This document shows, in pieces, positions 63,286 to 64,000 of a DNA stretch of 64,000 nt. The notes under the pieces are model-generated. The model was given only the letters and a program-made list of their open reading frames with translations. It made no database searches and had not been told where the DNA came from. The first letter of the stretch is position 1; each line of letters opens with the position of its first letter. The translations under genes were made by a program, and so were the position numbers. Origin of the DNA: Spirochaetota bacterium (GTDB taxonomy: Bacteria > Spirochaetota > Spirochaetia > Treponematales > Treponemataceae). The DNA lies in contig JAEWSQ010000018.1 of NCBI GenBank assembly GCA_023398165.1, positions 1-64,000 of the forward strand, read 5' to 3'.

Positions 63286-63449
63286 CTAGGGGAGGTACGT
63301 GCTCCCGTAGACCCTCAGCATATGGGGTTCATAAAACAACATCGCCGCTGCGACATCTCGCGGCTCATCCTTGCAGCGCTTTAAATATTTCATTAAGTTA
63401 TTTGTTTATTTACTATTGCTTATCTGCTTCGTAGGAAATTTATAATAAG

Positions 63450-63471
63450 CTGGAACTCGAACCCACTCCGC
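63450..63471 (-). repeat. Inverted tRNA T-arm copy 2
   Basis: Same 22-base motif as at 63160-63181 with one mismatch (CTGGA for CTGGG), exactly 290 bp downstream of it. Confidence 0.8.
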
Positions 63472-63522
63472 TGAATTAAGACAAATCTTTTTTTGATTCA
63501 TACCTTTTTAATTTTTTTGCTG

Positions 63523-63528
63523 TATAAT
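63523..63528 (+). promoter_or_regulatory. -10 box of the final gene, leaderless type
   Basis: TATAAT followed by six bases and the GTG start at 63535; no good -35 at standard spacing. Confidence 0.5.
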
Positions 63529-63534
63529 ATTAAT

Positions 63535-64000
63535 GTGAAGCGACTACTTATCATCTTACTTTTTATACTTCTCATCATGCCGTTCTGTTTTAGCCAGGCA
63601 TTTTCCTCACAGAGCGACATATTAACCAATTTTGAAGCCCGCCCTTTTTTTGTTTCCACTGAATCGGGATGGGATTTCTTTGCTGTCCCCGATCTTTTTG
63701 TGGGACATAGACTAGGCTGGGCTGCCGCCCCTCATTTTTATGTAAACGGCGGTTTTTACTGGGCATTTTTTCCGACAAAGAACATAACCAGGGCAGCATC
63801 TGCAGATATAAGACTTGTATGGACCGTATATGACGGCGAAAGCATGATTATTCAGCCGTTTTTATATACATCAGCCAACTTCGGATCAGTTTTTTATGAA
63901 TCAGCATATAATACAAAATGCGGTACCGGTTATGAGGTAAACCCGCGGGCCGATTCAATGATCTCTGTTCAAAACGGATTCTTTTATTATCTACACCCTG
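63535..64000 (+). CDS. Secreted protein of unknown function (partial, cut by window edge)
   Basis: An open frame from GTG 63535 to the window end, at least 155 codons, with a clear signal peptide (KRLLIILLFILLIMPFCFS, cleavage near SQA). The mature part is rich in aromatic residues in alternating patterns (LGWAAAPHFYVNGGFYWAFF, MIIQPFLYTSANFGSVFY), suggesting an outer-membrane beta-barrel or surface protein. I do not recognise the family. A TATAAT box six bases upstream implies a leaderless message. Confidence 0.7.
   Translation, partial: MKRLLIILLFILLIMPFCFSQAFSSQSDILTNFEARPFFVSTESGWDFFAVPDLFVGHRLGWAAAPHFYVNGGFYWAFFPTKNITRAASADIRLVWTVYDGESMIIQPFLYTSANFGSVFYESAYNTKCGTGYEVNPRADSMISVQNGFFYYLHP

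Noticed and set aside
63109..63534. A second tRNA gene in the gap after tRNA-Ala
   Set aside because: The T-arm copies have no matching acceptor, D or anticodon arms around them on either strand.

Overview
The window looks like chromosomal DNA of a Treponema-like spirochaete. The evidence is protein-level: the tRNA-Thr, rpmG, tRNA-Trp, secE, nusG, rplKAJL, rpoBC, rpsLG order as I remember it from Treponema, RpoB with Asn at the E. coli Ser531 position, many lipoproteins, and a gram-negative style envelope (TonB-dependent receptor, TolC). No rRNA, insertion sequence, prophage or CRISPR array is visible.

Region 1 (1-15430, all minus strand) is the transcription and translation core. A consensus promoter drives tRNA-Thr(GGU), rpmG, tRNA-Trp(CCA), secE, nusG, rplK, rplA, rplJ, rplL, rpoB, rpoC, rpsL and rpsG, ending at a strong terminator. 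A separate promoter then starts tuf, rpsJ, rplC and rplD behind an unusually long leader of about 480 nt that is rich in potential hairpins.

Region 2 (15440-31170) holds cysE, an apparently unannotated small RNA with UP-like element, promoter and terminator, a TonB-dependent receptor, a lipoprotein gene broken by one in-frame TGA, a CAAX-type membrane protease, a NusG-II domain protein, radA, an MgtC-like protein, a four-gene tripartite ABC efflux operon (TolC, HlyD/MacA, ATPase, permease), a TraB-domain protein and a TPR lipoprotein.

Region 3 (31240-40830) has an unknown membrane-anchored protein, a GatB-like protein fused to an asparaginase/GatD-like domain, and an operon joining an (alpha/alpha)6 glycosidase with exopolyphosphatase and polyphosphate kinase.

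Region 4 (40845-57045) is a carbohydrate-uptake island. One eight-gene minus-strand operon carries two complete sets of binding protein plus two permeases, with no ATPase, separated by an NHL/TPR/Yip1 protein (split by an in-frame TAG) and a DUF5696 protein. Divergent from it is a surface carbohydrate-binding-like lipoprotein. Next come a remnant of a second esterase, an SGNH hydrolase and a LacI-family regulator. A repeated TTTTTAGC motif in the divergent control region is a candidate operator.

Region 5 (57110-64000) contains a HisA-HisI-HisE fusion followed by hisD, an acyltransferase and MATE exporter pair, a HAD phosphatase, tRNA-Ala(CGC) with a duplicated 3' end downstream (att-like), and the start of a secreted protein cut by the window edge.

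Points of most interest are the GatB-asparaginase fusion, the double-importer sugar operon, the structured tuf leader, the candidate sRNA, the tRNA-Ala 3' duplication, a recurrent class of leaderless promoters, and two otherwise intact genes split by single stop codons. All family calls were made by eye from the sequence; no database was searched.
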